From Actinoplanes aureus (GTDB taxonomy: Bacteria > Actinomycetota > Actinomycetes > Mycobacteriales > Micromonosporaceae): DNA of 64,000 nt. The number at the start of each line of letters is the position of its first letter. Position 1 is the stretch's first letter. This document shows, one piece after another, positions 1-8,202 of the stretch. The notes beneath the pieces are model-generated. The model saw nothing but the letters and a program-made list of their open reading frames with translations, was not told the DNA's origin and searched no databases. A program made the position numbers and the translations under genes. The DNA lies in the NCBI RefSeq assembly GCF_015704865.1, contig NZ_JADQTO010000018.1:124001-188000 (forward strand). The letters are read 5' to 3'.

Positions 1-92
1 TCGCCGGCGACCGCACCCAGGCACGCTCCGAGCAGGGCTTGCTCGTTGTGGGCCGGGACCACGACGTCGATCCGCCCAGGCACCTCAGCCAC
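1..92 (-). CDS. Family 2 glycosyltransferase, N-terminal fragment (gene runs off the left edge)
   Basis: Only the first 30 or so codons are in the window. Reading leftward from a GTG at 92, the product begins VAEVPGRIDVVVPAHNEQAL, the usual beta-strand-plus-PAHNE opening of GT-A fold family 2 glycosyltransferases, which bind a nucleotide sugar in this first Rossmann-like half. The start overlaps the stop of the preceding gene (85-87) by eight bases, so the two are probably translationally coupled. Donor and acceptor cannot be told from this fragment. The family call rests on one motif; the start is supported by the overlap. Confidence 0.6.
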   Translation of the reverse strand, partial: MAEVPGRIDVVVPAHNEQALLGACLGAVAG

Positions 93-921
93 CGTGGGCC
101 GGGCGCCCGAGTCGGCCGGGAGTCACCCAGGCCGCGACGTGCACGGCCAGGAAGACGGCGGCGGCCGGCCACGCCGCGGGGTTGGCCAGCAGCGATCGTA
201 CGATCCCGTGGTGCCGGGTGTGGTCGTCCGGATAGGGCGGCTGCACCGCGAGGCCGGCCAGCTCCCGGTTGCCGCGCTGGTACCGGCGCCGGGCCCGGAG
301 CAGGGCCGGCAGGCCGTCGGGCGCCACGACCTCGTACCACGCGGCGGAGACGAGCAGGCGTTCGTGAGGCGCGAAGTGCCACCGCACCCACTTGTCGTCG
401 GAGTGCAGGTCGGGCAGCTCTTTCCAGCGCGACCGGCCCTCGGCCGAGACGGCGTACGCCCCGCACGTCGCCGGTGACCGCCGTACGTACGGCAGATCGC
501 GCCAGATCCGGAAGTACGCCCGCGTCACCGCGCTTCGTGCCGGCGCCAGACGCGACGCCGGCGCCGCGAAATGGATCCCGGAACCGGGAGCGAGGACCGC
601 GAGCAGCGTGGCGACCGCGCACGGCGAGAGCGCGGCGTCCTCGTCGAGGTAGAGCCGGGCGCCCGGTGGCAGCAGACGGTCGCCGGCCCGTAACGCCGCG
701 GACCGGCCCGTAGGCGTACGGATGACCGTGCACCCGATGCCGGCGGCCCGGAGCGCGGGTGCCAGGTCGACGGCCCGGTCATAGCTGTCGGCGCGGCTGT
801 CGTTAACGGCCACGACGACGTGAAGGTCGCGCGTCCGGGTCTGCCGGGCCAGCGAGCAGACGCTGCGATCGAGCAGGGCGGAGCCGCGGTGCGTCGGGAT
901 CACGACACCCAGGCTGGCCAC
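85..921 (-). CDS. Family 2 glycosyltransferase
   Basis: A 278-residue protein starting with GTG (purine-rich GGAG/GGGGG stretch upstream). The N-terminus SLGVVIPTHRGSALLDRSV and the acidic LYLDEDAALSP segment (about residues 90-100) match the nucleotide-sugar-binding core and the DxD-like metal site of GT-A family 2 enzymes. A tryptophan- and arginine-rich middle (SDDKWVRWHFAPHERL) fits the acceptor region. The C-terminal 40 residues hold one hydrophobic stretch (AAAVFLAVHVAAWV) that could be a membrane anchor. It overlaps the next glycosyltransferase gene by eight bases, so the pair likely acts on the same glycan, either cell-surface or secondary. Substrate unknown. Confidence 0.75.
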   Translation of the reverse strand: MASLGVVIPTHRGSALLDRSVCSLARQTRTRDLHVVVAVNDSRADSYDRAVDLAPALRAAGIGCTVIRTPTGRSAALRAGDRLLPPGARLYLDEDAALSPCAVATLLAVLAPGSGIHFAAPASRLAPARSAVTRAYFRIWRDLPYVRRSPATCGAYAVSAEGRSRWKELPDLHSDDKWVRWHFAPHERLLVSAAWYEVVAPDGLPALLRARRRYQRGNRELAGLAVQPPYPDDHTRHHGIVRSLLANPAAWPAAAVFLAVHVAAWVTPGRLGRPAHGG

Positions 922-966
922 GGTTGCCCCCGCTCCGTCAGACAGGCCTGCATCGTCTCACCGGTG

Positions 967-998
967 GCCGGGCCTGCCCATTGGTGGACCGGCCCGGC
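967..998 (-). terminator. Candidate hairpin terminator after the sugar dehydrogenase gene
   Basis: Perfect 8-base inverted repeat GCCGGGCC (967-974) and GGCCCGGC (991-998) with a 16-base loop, about 34 bases past the stop of the upstream minus-strand gene. There is no T-run, as is usual for GC-rich actinomycete hairpin terminators. Seen in the sequence; the terminator role is inferred. Confidence 0.4.
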
Positions 999-1031
999 AT
1001 CGATGTCTGAGCGGAGGACCTTGCTGCTCGC

Positions 1032-2486
1032 TCAACCGGTCGCCGTGCAGGTCGCCCCGTCCAGGCGGAAGTCGGTGGGCCGGCCGTTGGTGCCGCTGTA
1101 GGTGGCCTGTAGACCGAAGGTCACCGTCGCCCCGGCCGGCAGCGTGCCGTTCCAGCCGGCGTTGCGCGCGGTCACCGCACTCCCGGACTGGCTGACCGTG
1201 GCGTTCCACGCGCCGGTGACCCGCTGGTCGCCGGGGAAGGTGAAGGTGACCGACCACGAGTTGCGGGCGGCGCCGAGGTTCGTCACGCCGACGTTCGCGG
1301 TGAAGCCGGTGCCCCACTGGTCGGCCGTCCAGCGCACCGAGCAGGCCGTGGCCGGCGGGGAGGCCGACGGCCCGGTGGACGGCGGGGAGACCGAGGGCCC
1401 GGTGGACGGCGGCGTGCTGGGGGAGCCGAGCGGCGGGAAGCGCAGGATCCGGTCGTCGTCCGCGGCCGGCGTACCCCGGCCGTCGCGGTTGCTGGTGGTC
1501 ACCCACAGTGCGCCGTCCGGCGCGCGTTCCACCGTGCGCAGCCGTCCGTACCGGCCCTGCAGCAGCGCGACCGGCGTACCGGCGCCGCCGGCGCCGTCCA
1601 GCGGCACCGACCACAGGCGCTGGCCGCGCAGGGCGGCGACGTACAGCGTCTGGCCGTCGATGGTGGCGCCGCTGGGCGACGCCTCGGCGGTGGTCCACAC
1701 CACGATCGGGTTGCGGAAGCGGGTGTCGGTGCTGCGGCCCTCGACCGTGGGCCAGCCGTAGTTGCCACCGGCGACGATCTGGTTCACCTCGTCCCAGGTG
1801 TTCTGGCCGAACTCGGCGGCGTACAGCCGGCCCTGCGCGTCCCAGGCCAGACCCTGCGGGTTGCGGTGACCGAGGCTGTAGACCAGCGAGCCGGGGAACG
1901 GGTTGCCGGTGGCGGGCACGCCGCCGTCGGGTCGCATCCGCAGGATCTTGCCGTTGAGGCTCTGCTGGTTCTGGGCGTTCGCCGTCACGCCCGCGTCGCC
2001 GACGGTGGCGTAGAGCATGCCGTCCGGTCCGAACGCGATGCGCCCGCCGTCGTGGATGCTCGCCCTGGCCAGCCCGCTGAGGACCACCTGCTGGGTCTGC
2101 GGCGCGTCCAGCCGGAACCGGACGATCCGGTTGTCGCTTGACGAGGTGAAGTAGACGTACACCAGGTTGTCCTGCGCGAAGGTCGGTGACACCGCCAGGC
2201 CGAGCAGGCCCGCCTCGCCGGTGGCGGCGACGCCGGCGATGGTGGTGACGGTGGCCGGCGCGGTGCCGGGACGCACCCGCGACACGCGGCCGCTGTTGCG
2301 TTCGGCGACCAGCGCACTGCCGTCGGGGAGGAAGCCGAGCCCCCACGGAACGGTCAACCCGGTCGCCACCACCTGCGGGTTGGCCAGGTCGGGTTCCAGG
2401 GCGGCAGCGGGCGGACCGGCCGCGACCAGGGCGGCGCCCAGGGCAAGCGCGGCGAGTGTGCTGCAGACAGCCAGTTTACGGCGCAT
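1032..2486 (-). CDS. Secreted PQQ-dependent sugar dehydrogenase with C-terminal CBM2
   Basis: A 484-residue secreted protein. ATG at 2486 is chosen over the GTG six bases upstream because GGAGG lies at proper spacing only for the ATG. Residues 1-30 are a signal peptide (MRRKLAVCSTLAALALGAAL). Residues 35-350 form the six-bladed beta-propeller of soluble aldose/glucose-sorbosone dehydrogenases: GLTVPWGLGFLPDGSALVAE near the start, SLGHRNPQGLAWD in the middle, and the closing NRDGRGTPAADDDRILRF. A Ser/Pro/Thr linker with repeated PPSTGPS leads to a CBM2 cellulose-binding module (CSVRWTADQWGTGF onward, ending GATCTATG, with the two terminal cysteines and surface tryptophans). The family oxidises sugars with PQQ and can feed electrons to extracellular partners. 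Cellulose binding is inferred from the module. A CebR-like operator lies upstream. Confidence 0.88.
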   Translation of the reverse strand: MRRKLAVCSTLAALALGAALVAAGPPAAALEPDLANPQVVATGLTVPWGLGFLPDGSALVAERNSGRVSRVRPGTAPATVTTIAGVAATGEAGLLGLAVSPTFAQDNLVYVYFTSSSDNRIVRFRLDAPQTQQVVLSGLARASIHDGGRIAFGPDGMLYATVGDAGVTANAQNQQSLNGKILRMRPDGGVPATGNPFPGSLVYSLGHRNPQGLAWDAQGRLYAAEFGQNTWDEVNQIVAGGNYGWPTVEGRSTDTRFRNPIVVWTTAEASPSGATIDGQTLYVAALRGQRLWSVPLDGAGGAGTPVALLQGRYGRLRTVERAPDGALWVTTSNRDGRGTPAADDDRILRFPPLGSPSTPPSTGPSVSPPSTGPSASPPATACSVRWTADQWGTGFTANVGVTNLGAARNSWSVTFTFPGDQRVTGAWNATVSQSGSAVTARNAGWNGTLPAGATVTFGLQATYSGTNGRPTDFRLDGATCTATG

Positions 2487-2530
2487 GGGCACCTCCAGAT
2501 TGATCGACGCGAGTCAATCTACTCGGGTCG

Positions 2531-2544
2531 TGGGAGCGTTTCCA
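2531..2544. promoter_or_regulatory. CebR/CelR-like LacI-family operator
   Basis: TGGGAGCGTTTCCA is an imperfect palindrome that agrees at 12 of 14 positions with the cellobiose-responsive CebR/CelR site TGGGAGCGCTCCCA (consensus from memory). It sits 45 bases upstream of the ATG of the CBM2-bearing sugar dehydrogenase, a sensible place for a repressor. Cellobiose control of that gene is inferred; no LacI regulator is in the window. Confidence 0.5.
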
Positions 2545-2619
2545 ATCGGAGCGCCTCGGCGCAGATGGTGAAAATCATCCGGTGAACGGGTGCCGCGGCG
2601 CGGGGCGACACTGGAAGGC

Positions 2620-3294
2620 ATGGTGGGAACCAGAGACGCACGGCCACCGGATTTCGTACCGGTGTTGTCGCGGGGAAAGCACCGGCATCCGCGCCGGGGC
2701 GCCTGTTTCATGGAGTTCGCCTCGTACCTGGCGGGCGAGAGATGGACTGATCATCCGGCCTGTACCCATCCCCTGCTGGCACACCTGGCACGCCTGGTCA
2801 ACGACTACACGTCCGACGCGGAGCGTCGCCGGTTGATCGGGCTCATTCCCTCTGTGGTGGGTCTGACCAGCGACGACGCACGCGTCGACCTGAAGATCGC
2901 GTTGCGGGCCGCGACAACCGCGCTGCCGGTGGTCGCCGAGGAACGGCAACGGACCATGGCGGTGACCGTGCTGACGGCCAACCGGTTGCTCGCCGAACTG
3001 GACGGCCGGGCGCCCGGTCATCTCGAGGACGCCAGCGCACACGCCCTCAGGCAGGCCCCGCTTGCCGCCCGCTGGGCGCGGGAGTACACGGCGACGGTGC
3101 CGGTGTCACTGCGCGCCTTCCGTGAGCGCGGCGCGCGGGCGGCCGTGCTGTACGCGGTGGACGGCATCTCAACGGCCTGCACCGGGAACCCCGACCAGCT
3201 GCTCCGCGAACTGCTGGCCGCCGCGATCGACGACTGCGCCGCCCACGTGCGCGCGGCAACCTCCCCACAGCCGCACGTCACCGCCGGACGGTAG
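2620..3294 (+). CDS. Conserved hypothetical protein
   Basis: About 224 residues from ATG 2620. An in-frame start at 2590 exists, but the extra ten residues look non-genuine. No signal peptide or membrane segment is visible. The protein is alpha-helical in look, rich in Ala, Arg and Leu, with a Cys/His-bearing front (RGACFMEFASYLAGERWTDH, then PACTHPLL) and a back half ending in LYAVDGISTACTGNPDQLL. The opening part (MEFASYLAGERWTDHPxCTHPLLAHLARLVND) resembles a family often seen in actinobacteria, but I cannot give a function. It stands alone between divergent or separately controlled carbohydrate genes, and a large hairpin begins at its stop codon. Confidence 0.6.
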   Translation: MVGTRDARPPDFVPVLSRGKHRHPRRGACFMEFASYLAGERWTDHPACTHPLLAHLARLVNDYTSDAERRRLIGLIPSVVGLTSDDARVDLKIALRAATTALPVVAEERQRTMAVTVLTANRLLAELDGRAPGHLEDASAHALRQAPLAARWAREYTATVPVSLRAFRERGARAAVLYAVDGISTACTGNPDQLLRELLAAAIDDCAAHVRAATSPQPHVTAGR

Positions 3295-3335
3295 GCCGCA
3301 GCGATACATTGTCGACGATGTATCTCGCTGCGGCC
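3294..3335. promoter_or_regulatory. 42-base nested inverted repeat (operator and/or terminator) before the GH43 gene
   Basis: Outer arms GGCCGCAGC (3294-3302) and GCTGCGGCC (3327-3335) are perfect complements. Inside them, 3303-3324 is a 22-base palindrome with arms GATACAT and ATGTATC centred on GTCGAC, broken by a single mismatched pair. A 2-base TC insertion makes the whole slightly asymmetric. It begins on the last base of the preceding stop codon and ends 15 bases before the GH43 start, just ahead of its GAGGGGCGG ribosome-binding stretch. It could terminate the upstream transcript, act as an operator for GH43, or both. Confidence 0.55.
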
Positions 3336-3350
3336 TGAGGGGCGGACACC

Positions 3351-5072
3351 ATGCGCCGATTCATCGCTGTCCTCGCGGCGGCGTTTCTGCTGCCCGGAGC
3401 GTCGCCGGCCGCTGCGCGGCCGAGCGAGCGCTATCAGAACCCGGTGTCGGCGAGCTTCGCGGACACCTTCGCCGACCCGGTGATCATCGCGGGAGACGAC
3501 AATCATTGGTACGCGTACGGCACCAGCGACCCGCTTCGGGAAGGAGAGGGTACGCCGCACCGGATCCCGATGGCCCGCTCGACCGACCTGGTGAACTGGA
3601 CGTACGTCGGCGACGCTTTCGGTCCGGCCCAGCTCCCGGCATACGCGCGACCCACCGCCGCGCTCTGGGCACCCGACGTGCGCAAGACCGGGAACCACTG
3701 GGTCATGTACGTGACCGTCACCGAGACCGAACCCGACGGTGCCTCAGCGATCGGCGTGGCCACCAGCCCCACTCCCACCGGTCCGTGGACCTTCGCTCCG
3801 GAACCGGCCGTGCCGCCCCGCGCCGCACCCGGCGGCGGTTGGTGGTGGACGTTCGACCCGGCGCGGCTGACCACGCCGGACGGCACGCGCTACCTGTACT
3901 ACGGCAGCTACTTCGGGGGCATCTGGGTCTCCCGTCTCAGCCCGGACGGCCTGCGGATCGTCGGCGATCCCACCCGGGTGGCGATCGACAACAAGTTCGA
4001 GGGCGCCTACGTGGTACGCCGCTCCGGCTGGTATTACCTGTTCGCCTCCTCGGCGAACTGCTGCGCCGGACCGACCACCGGCTACTCGGTCGCGGCCGGG
4101 CGCTCCCGCAGCCCGCTCGGGCCGTTCGTCGACCGTGACGGCCAGTCGCTGAACGTCTCCCGTGCCGGCGGCACTCCGGTGATCGCACCGAACGGCAACC
4201 GCTGGGTCGGCACCGGCCACAACGGCCTGGTCACCGACCGCACCGGGCAGGACTGGCTGGTCTACCACGCGATCGACCGTGCCGACCCGTACCTGGACGA
4301 GCCGTTCGGCGTCAACGAGCGGCCCATGCTGATCGACCGCCTGGACTGGATCGGGGGCTGGCCGACCGTGAACGGCGGCGCCTGGGCGTCGGAGTCGCCC
4401 CAGCCGGCGCCCGGCCGCCGGCTGGGCCCGGTCCGACCGGCCCCGACCCCGCAGGCCGGCCGGTTGCTGCCCGCCTACTCCGACGACTTCACCGCCGGCA
4501 CACTCGACCCGGAGTGGGAGTTCGTCCGGCCCGATGCCGCGGTGACGGTGTCCGGCGGCCGGCTGCGCTGGCCGGTCCAGGGTGCCGACCTCACCGGTGA
4601 CTCCGACGACGCCGGGGTGCTGCTGCGCGACGCCCCGCCCGGGAACTGGATCGCCGAGACGAAGGTCGGCATCGACCTCGGTGAGGATACGGTTCGCAAC
4701 TTCCAGCAGGCCGGGCTGATCGCGTACGTGGACGACGACCACTTCGCCCGGCTGTCCACGGTGGCGATCTGGAATACCCGGCAGGTCGAGTTCGGCAAGG
4801 AGATGCCGTTCGCGGCGAGCACGTCGTACGGCGGAACCATCGCCGGCACCCCCGGTCTGACGACCACCTGGCTGCGGCTGGCCCACCGGCGGGACGCGGG
4901 CGGGGAGCACGAGTACCGGGCGGGGGTGAGCCGCGACGGCCGCAACTGGACCTGGGGCGGGGTGTGGACGCTGCCGGCGGACACGGTTCCGCGGATCGGG
5001 CTTGTCGCACACGGCGGTGCGGCACCCGCGGTCACCGCGGACTTCGACCACCTGCGCTTCTATCGCTGGTGA
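3351..5072 (+). CDS. Secreted glycoside hydrolase family 43 with C-terminal concanavalin-like domain
   Basis: 573 residues. A signal peptide covers residues 1-25 (MRRFIAVLAAAFLLPGASPAAA). Residues 30-340 are a five-bladed GH43 propeller with the three expected acids: Asp in TFADPVIIAGDDNHWYAYGT (base), Asp in LWAPDVRKTGNHWVMYVT (pKa modulator) and Glu in NKFEGAYVVRRSGWYYLF (acid). Residues 375-573 form a beta-sandwich starting DDFTAGTLDPEWEFVRP and typical of the DUF1349/beta-xylosidase C-terminal type, which shapes or binds substrate. Family members cut arabinan, arabinoxylan or xylo-oligosaccharides; which one cannot be read here. The end is 8 bases from the convergent debranching-like gene. 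It probably works outside the cell on plant polysaccharide. Confidence 0.85.
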   Translation: MRRFIAVLAAAFLLPGASPAAARPSERYQNPVSASFADTFADPVIIAGDDNHWYAYGTSDPLREGEGTPHRIPMARSTDLVNWTYVGDAFGPAQLPAYARPTAALWAPDVRKTGNHWVMYVTVTETEPDGASAIGVATSPTPTGPWTFAPEPAVPPRAAPGGGWWWTFDPARLTTPDGTRYLYYGSYFGGIWVSRLSPDGLRIVGDPTRVAIDNKFEGAYVVRRSGWYYLFASSANCCAGPTTGYSVAAGRSRSPLGPFVDRDGQSLNVSRAGGTPVIAPNGNRWVGTGHNGLVTDRTGQDWLVYHAIDRADPYLDEPFGVNERPMLIDRLDWIGGWPTVNGGAWASESPQPAPGRRLGPVRPAPTPQAGRLLPAYSDDFTAGTLDPEWEFVRPDAAVTVSGGRLRWPVQGADLTGDSDDAGVLLRDAPPGNWIAETKVGIDLGEDTVRNFQQAGLIAYVDDDHFARLSTVAIWNTRQVEFGKEMPFAASTSYGGTIAGTPGLTTTWLRLAHRRDAGGEHEYRAGVSRDGRNWTWGGVWTLPADTVPRIGLVAHGGAAPAVTADFDHLRFYRW

Positions 5073-5080
5073 GCGACCGG

Positions 5081-6886
5081 TCACAGGGTCAGCAGCAGCA
5101 GGGGAGCGGCGGCCGCCCAGGCCTGCGGCGAGCAGGAATGCGGGTACGGCACCGGGCCGTGCCCGCGCTCGCGTGCCAGGCCGGTCATCACCTCGGGTAG
5201 CCGGCCCTCGGTGTAGGACGCCGCAGCGAGGAGGCCGTCGGCGATGCTCGCCGCCTCGGCGCGGTACCCGGCGGCGGCCAGACCGGCCACCGTGATCGCC
5301 GTGTCGTGCGGCCACACCCCGCCGCGGTGGTAGGACAGCGGGTGGTACGGGACCTGCCCGGCGGCGAGTGTCCGCACCCCCCAGCCGGAGAAGAAGTCGT
5401 CGCCGGCCAGCCGCGAGGCCACCGTGGCCGCCCAGTCGTCGGCGAGCAGCCCGCACCACAGCACGTGTCCGGCGTTGGAGGCCGGCGCGTCGACCGCTGT
5501 GCCGTTCGCGTCGAGGGCGAGCGCCACGAAGCCGTCCGGCAGGCGGAAGTCGGCGGCGAACCGGTCGCGCAGGCCGGCCGCGGTGGCCGTGAGCATCGTG
5601 GACCAGGCCGGGTCGTCCCAGACCCGGGTGGCGAGCCGGGCAGTGCCCAGCAGCGCGCGATAGGCGTACCCCTGCGCCTCGGCGACCGCGATCGGCCCGG
5701 CGGCCTGCGTGCCGTCGGTGAAGACGATCGAGTCGGCCGAGTCCTTCCAGCAGTGGTGCACGAGGCCGGGCAGGTCGGTGCGATAGCGCAGGTAGCCGGT
5801 CGGCAGGCCGCCCGGCCCGAGCATCCAGCCGGCCGCGGCCCGCGCCGCCTGCTCCAGCTGTCTCACCAGCTGGTCGTCGCCGGTCACCTCGTGGTAGGCG
5901 GCGAGCAGCATGAGGAACAGCGGCGTCGCGTCGACCGACCCGTAGTAGCGGGCGTAGGGCACCTCGCCCGTGGTCGCGAGCTCACCCCGGCGGATCTCGT
6001 GGATCATCTTGCCCGGCTCCTCCACCCGGGAATCGTCGGTGGTCCGGCCCTGGGTGGCGGCCAGCACCCGCAGCGTGCCGGCGGCCAGTTCCGGCCGGTG
6101 GTGCAGGGCGAACAGCGAGGTCAGCAGGCTGTCGCGGCCGAAGACGGTGAGGAACCAGGGTGCGCCGGCGGCCGGCACGACGGCGCCGGGCACGCCCGGT
6201 GCCGGCATGCTCAACGCATCAAGATCAGAGAGCCCTTTGCGTACGCACGACGCGAGGTCGTCACGGGCCACCGTGGGGGCGGGCCCGGCCGGGATCCGGT
6301 CGCCGGCCTCGGCGGGCGCCGACGCGGACACGGTGACCCGCAACGTCACCGATTCGCGCGGTGGCAGGAGCACGGACCACCGGATGCCGTCGCGGGCGAG
6401 CTCGGCGGCCGGTGCGGGCTCGACCGTCGTGGTGCGGGTGAAGCCGCGCCGGGCGTACGAGTAGCTCAGCCGGCCACCGGACACGTCGGCACCGCGGATC
6501 GCGTCGGACTTGTCGAACGTACCCGCCGAGCGCAGCTCGAACTGGTCGGCGAAGTCGGCCGCCAGCTCGTAGTGCACCGGGATGGTCTGCGGCGTGGTGG
6601 CGAAGCTGGTCAGTTCCAGGGACTCGATCAGGCGGCCGGGCCGGACCTCGCGACGCCGGACCATCGCGTACGGCGGATCGGCGTGGCGGCCCGTGTCGGG
6701 TGCGTACACCGTCGAACCGGGGTCGCCGCGCAGCACCCGCAGCGGCGGCCCTGGTACGCGCAGCACCAGCCGTGACAGGTGCCGGCAGTCGTCGACGAAG
6801 AAGCCGTCCGTGGCGGAGCCGGTGACATCGGCGCCGCTGTCGGTGAGCAGGCAGGTGGTGCCCGCGACCGTCGAGTGCCCGGTCAC
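5081..6886 (-). CDS. Amylo-alpha-1,6-glucosidase (debranching-enzyme)-like glycosidase
   Basis: 601 residues from a GTG at 6886 that overlaps the upstream stop as GTGA; longer reading frames upstream belong to the preceding gene. Residues 1-190 match the GDE_N_bis beta-sandwich (ATDGFFVDDCRHLSRLVLRV is its typical phrase). Residues 220-600 form an (alpha/alpha)6 barrel with PWFLTVFGRDSLLTS, EEPGKMIHEIRRGELA and YHRGGVWPHDTAI, which carry the likely catalytic acids. No signal peptide, so cytoplasmic. Relatives are loosely annotated as debranching enzymes, but many act on other oligosaccharides. It is the last gene of the operon that includes a GH63-like enzyme, so it probably acts on the same imported oligosaccharide. 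Confidence 0.78.
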   Translation of the reverse strand: MTGHSTVAGTTCLLTDSGADVTGSATDGFFVDDCRHLSRLVLRVPGPPLRVLRGDPGSTVYAPDTGRHADPPYAMVRRREVRPGRLIESLELTSFATTPQTIPVHYELAADFADQFELRSAGTFDKSDAIRGADVSGGRLSYSYARRGFTRTTTVEPAPAAELARDGIRWSVLLPPRESVTLRVTVSASAPAEAGDRIPAGPAPTVARDDLASCVRKGLSDLDALSMPAPGVPGAVVPAAGAPWFLTVFGRDSLLTSLFALHHRPELAAGTLRVLAATQGRTTDDSRVEEPGKMIHEIRRGELATTGEVPYARYYGSVDATPLFLMLLAAYHEVTGDDQLVRQLEQAARAAAGWMLGPGGLPTGYLRYRTDLPGLVHHCWKDSADSIVFTDGTQAAGPIAVAEAQGYAYRALLGTARLATRVWDDPAWSTMLTATAAGLRDRFAADFRLPDGFVALALDANGTAVDAPASNAGHVLWCGLLADDWAATVASRLAGDDFFSGWGVRTLAAGQVPYHPLSYHRGGVWPHDTAITVAGLAAAGYRAEAASIADGLLAAASYTEGRLPEVMTGLARERGHGPVPYPHSCSPQAWAAAAPLLLLTL

Positions 6887-8202
6887 GGCGCCCGGATCAG
6901 GTCGAGGATCAGCGCCGCCGTCCAGCTGAACCCGTCGGTGCCGTGGCCGGCTCCGGTCAGCGGGTCGAGGTACTCCCGGAAACCCGCGTCGCGTACCCGG
7001 TCGAGCAGGCGTTGCCGCAGATCCTCGGCGAGCGACGGCTCGCCGTGCAGGCGCAGCCCGTGCCAGAACAGCCAGCTCGTGTTGATCCACCCGGGTCCGC
7101 GCCAGTAGCGGCCCGGGTCGTGGTCGCCGGCGGTGAGGTCGTACGACGGCAGGGGACACGCGTCACGCAGCCGGAACCGGTCGCCGAGCGCCGTCCGGAT
7201 CAGCTCGGCGGCGACCGGCAGGCCCGGTACGACGAGCGGCACGAGACCACCGACGGAGTACGACCGGATGAGCTTCCCGGTGTGCGCGTCGCGGGCGAAG
7301 AACATGCCGGCGGCCGGGTCGTACAGGGTGGCCGTCAGGGTGCCGGTGAGCCGGGCGGCGGCCGACCGGTGCGGCCGCGGGTCCCGGCCGAGTTCCACGG
7401 CCATCGACGCGAGCGCGTCCTCACCCGCGGCCAGCAGCGCGTTGCACAGCGGATCCTCCACCGCGAAGCCGTGCACCCGCAGCGAGTCGGCGTATCCGGC
7501 GTCGCGGTAGTCGCGTGCCAGCCGGACGTAGCGGCCGTAGTCGGTGTCGGTCGGCCGGTCGGCGGCCGCGGCGTGGTCGAGGTCGCGGCGCGTGAACTCG
7601 CCGGCCGGCACCGGCGTGACCCGCGACAGCGGTGTGTCCCAGGCCGGGCTGTTGTCCAGCCCGGACTCCCACGGGTGTACGACGGACATCAGCCCGCTGC
7701 CGGTCAGGTCGCGCCGGGTCATGAGATAGCGGTGCCACTCGACCAGCCGCGGGTAGAGCCGGGACAGGAAACCGCGGGCGCGGGCGGTCGCCGGGTCGGC
7801 GCGGTAGGTCAGCCAGACGGCGAGAGCGTGCGCCGGTGGCTGGACGATGCCCGAGGTCGGCACCGCCGGTGCCTCCGGCACCGCCCCGGAACGCCAGAAC
7901 GAGGGACCGGGGAAGTAGGCGTCAGCGGGCACGTGCGGGTCGAAGACGATGTGCGGTACGCGTCCGTCGCGCCATTGCGCGCCGAACAGGGACTCCAGTT
8001 CGCGCTGCGCCCGGGCGGGGGAGAGGTGGCGCAGCCCGATGGCGACGAACGCCGAGTCCCAGCTCCACTGGTGCGGGTAGAGCCGGGCGGCCGGCACGGT
8101 GGCGTGCTGCCGCCAGTTCGTGGCGAGGACCCGTCGGGCGGCCCGGTCCAGATCCTCGATCGTGCGATGCGCCACCTCCGGGCGCTCGGTGCAGGTCGTC
8201 AT
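6883..8202 (-). CDS. GH63-like glycosidase (glucosylglycerate/mannosylglycerate hydrolase type)
   Basis: 439 residues from ATG 8202, which overlaps the preceding gene's stop as ATGA. The (alpha/alpha)6 barrel is marked by LYPHQWSWDSAFVAIGLRHL (about residues 40-60, holding the acid Asp), RVPHIVFDP, VVHPWESGLDNSPAWD (about 170-185) and the late RGPGWINTSWLFWHGL. These are hallmark phrases of the bacterial GH63 group that includes glucosylglycerate and mannosylglycerate hydrolases. No export signal. The start of the downstream debranching-like gene overlaps its stop. Substrate is inferred only at the class level: a small alpha-glucoside or alpha-mannoside. Confidence 0.8.
   Translation of the reverse strand: MTTCTERPEVAHRTIEDLDRAARRVLATNWRQHATVPAARLYPHQWSWDSAFVAIGLRHLSPARAQRELESLFGAQWRDGRVPHIVFDPHVPADAYFPGPSFWRSGAVPEAPAVPTSGIVQPPAHALAVWLTYRADPATARARGFLSRLYPRLVEWHRYLMTRRDLTGSGLMSVVHPWESGLDNSPAWDTPLSRVTPVPAGEFTRRDLDHAAAADRPTDTDYGRYVRLARDYRDAGYADSLRVHGFAVEDPLCNALLAAGEDALASMAVELGRDPRPHRSAAARLTGTLTATLYDPAAGMFFARDAHTGKLIRSYSVGGLVPLVVPGLPVAAELIRTALGDRFRLRDACPLPSYDLTAGDHDPGRYWRGPGWINTSWLFWHGLRLHGEPSLAEDLRQRLLDRVRDAGFREYLDPLTGAGHGTDGFSWTAALILDLIRAP

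Noticed and set aside
6886..7159. Longer N-terminus for the debranching-like protein
   Set aside because: The extra 91 residues lie inside the preceding gene, are Arg/Pro-rich without family likeness, and the GTG at 6886 gives a typical coupled start and a proper N-terminal domain.
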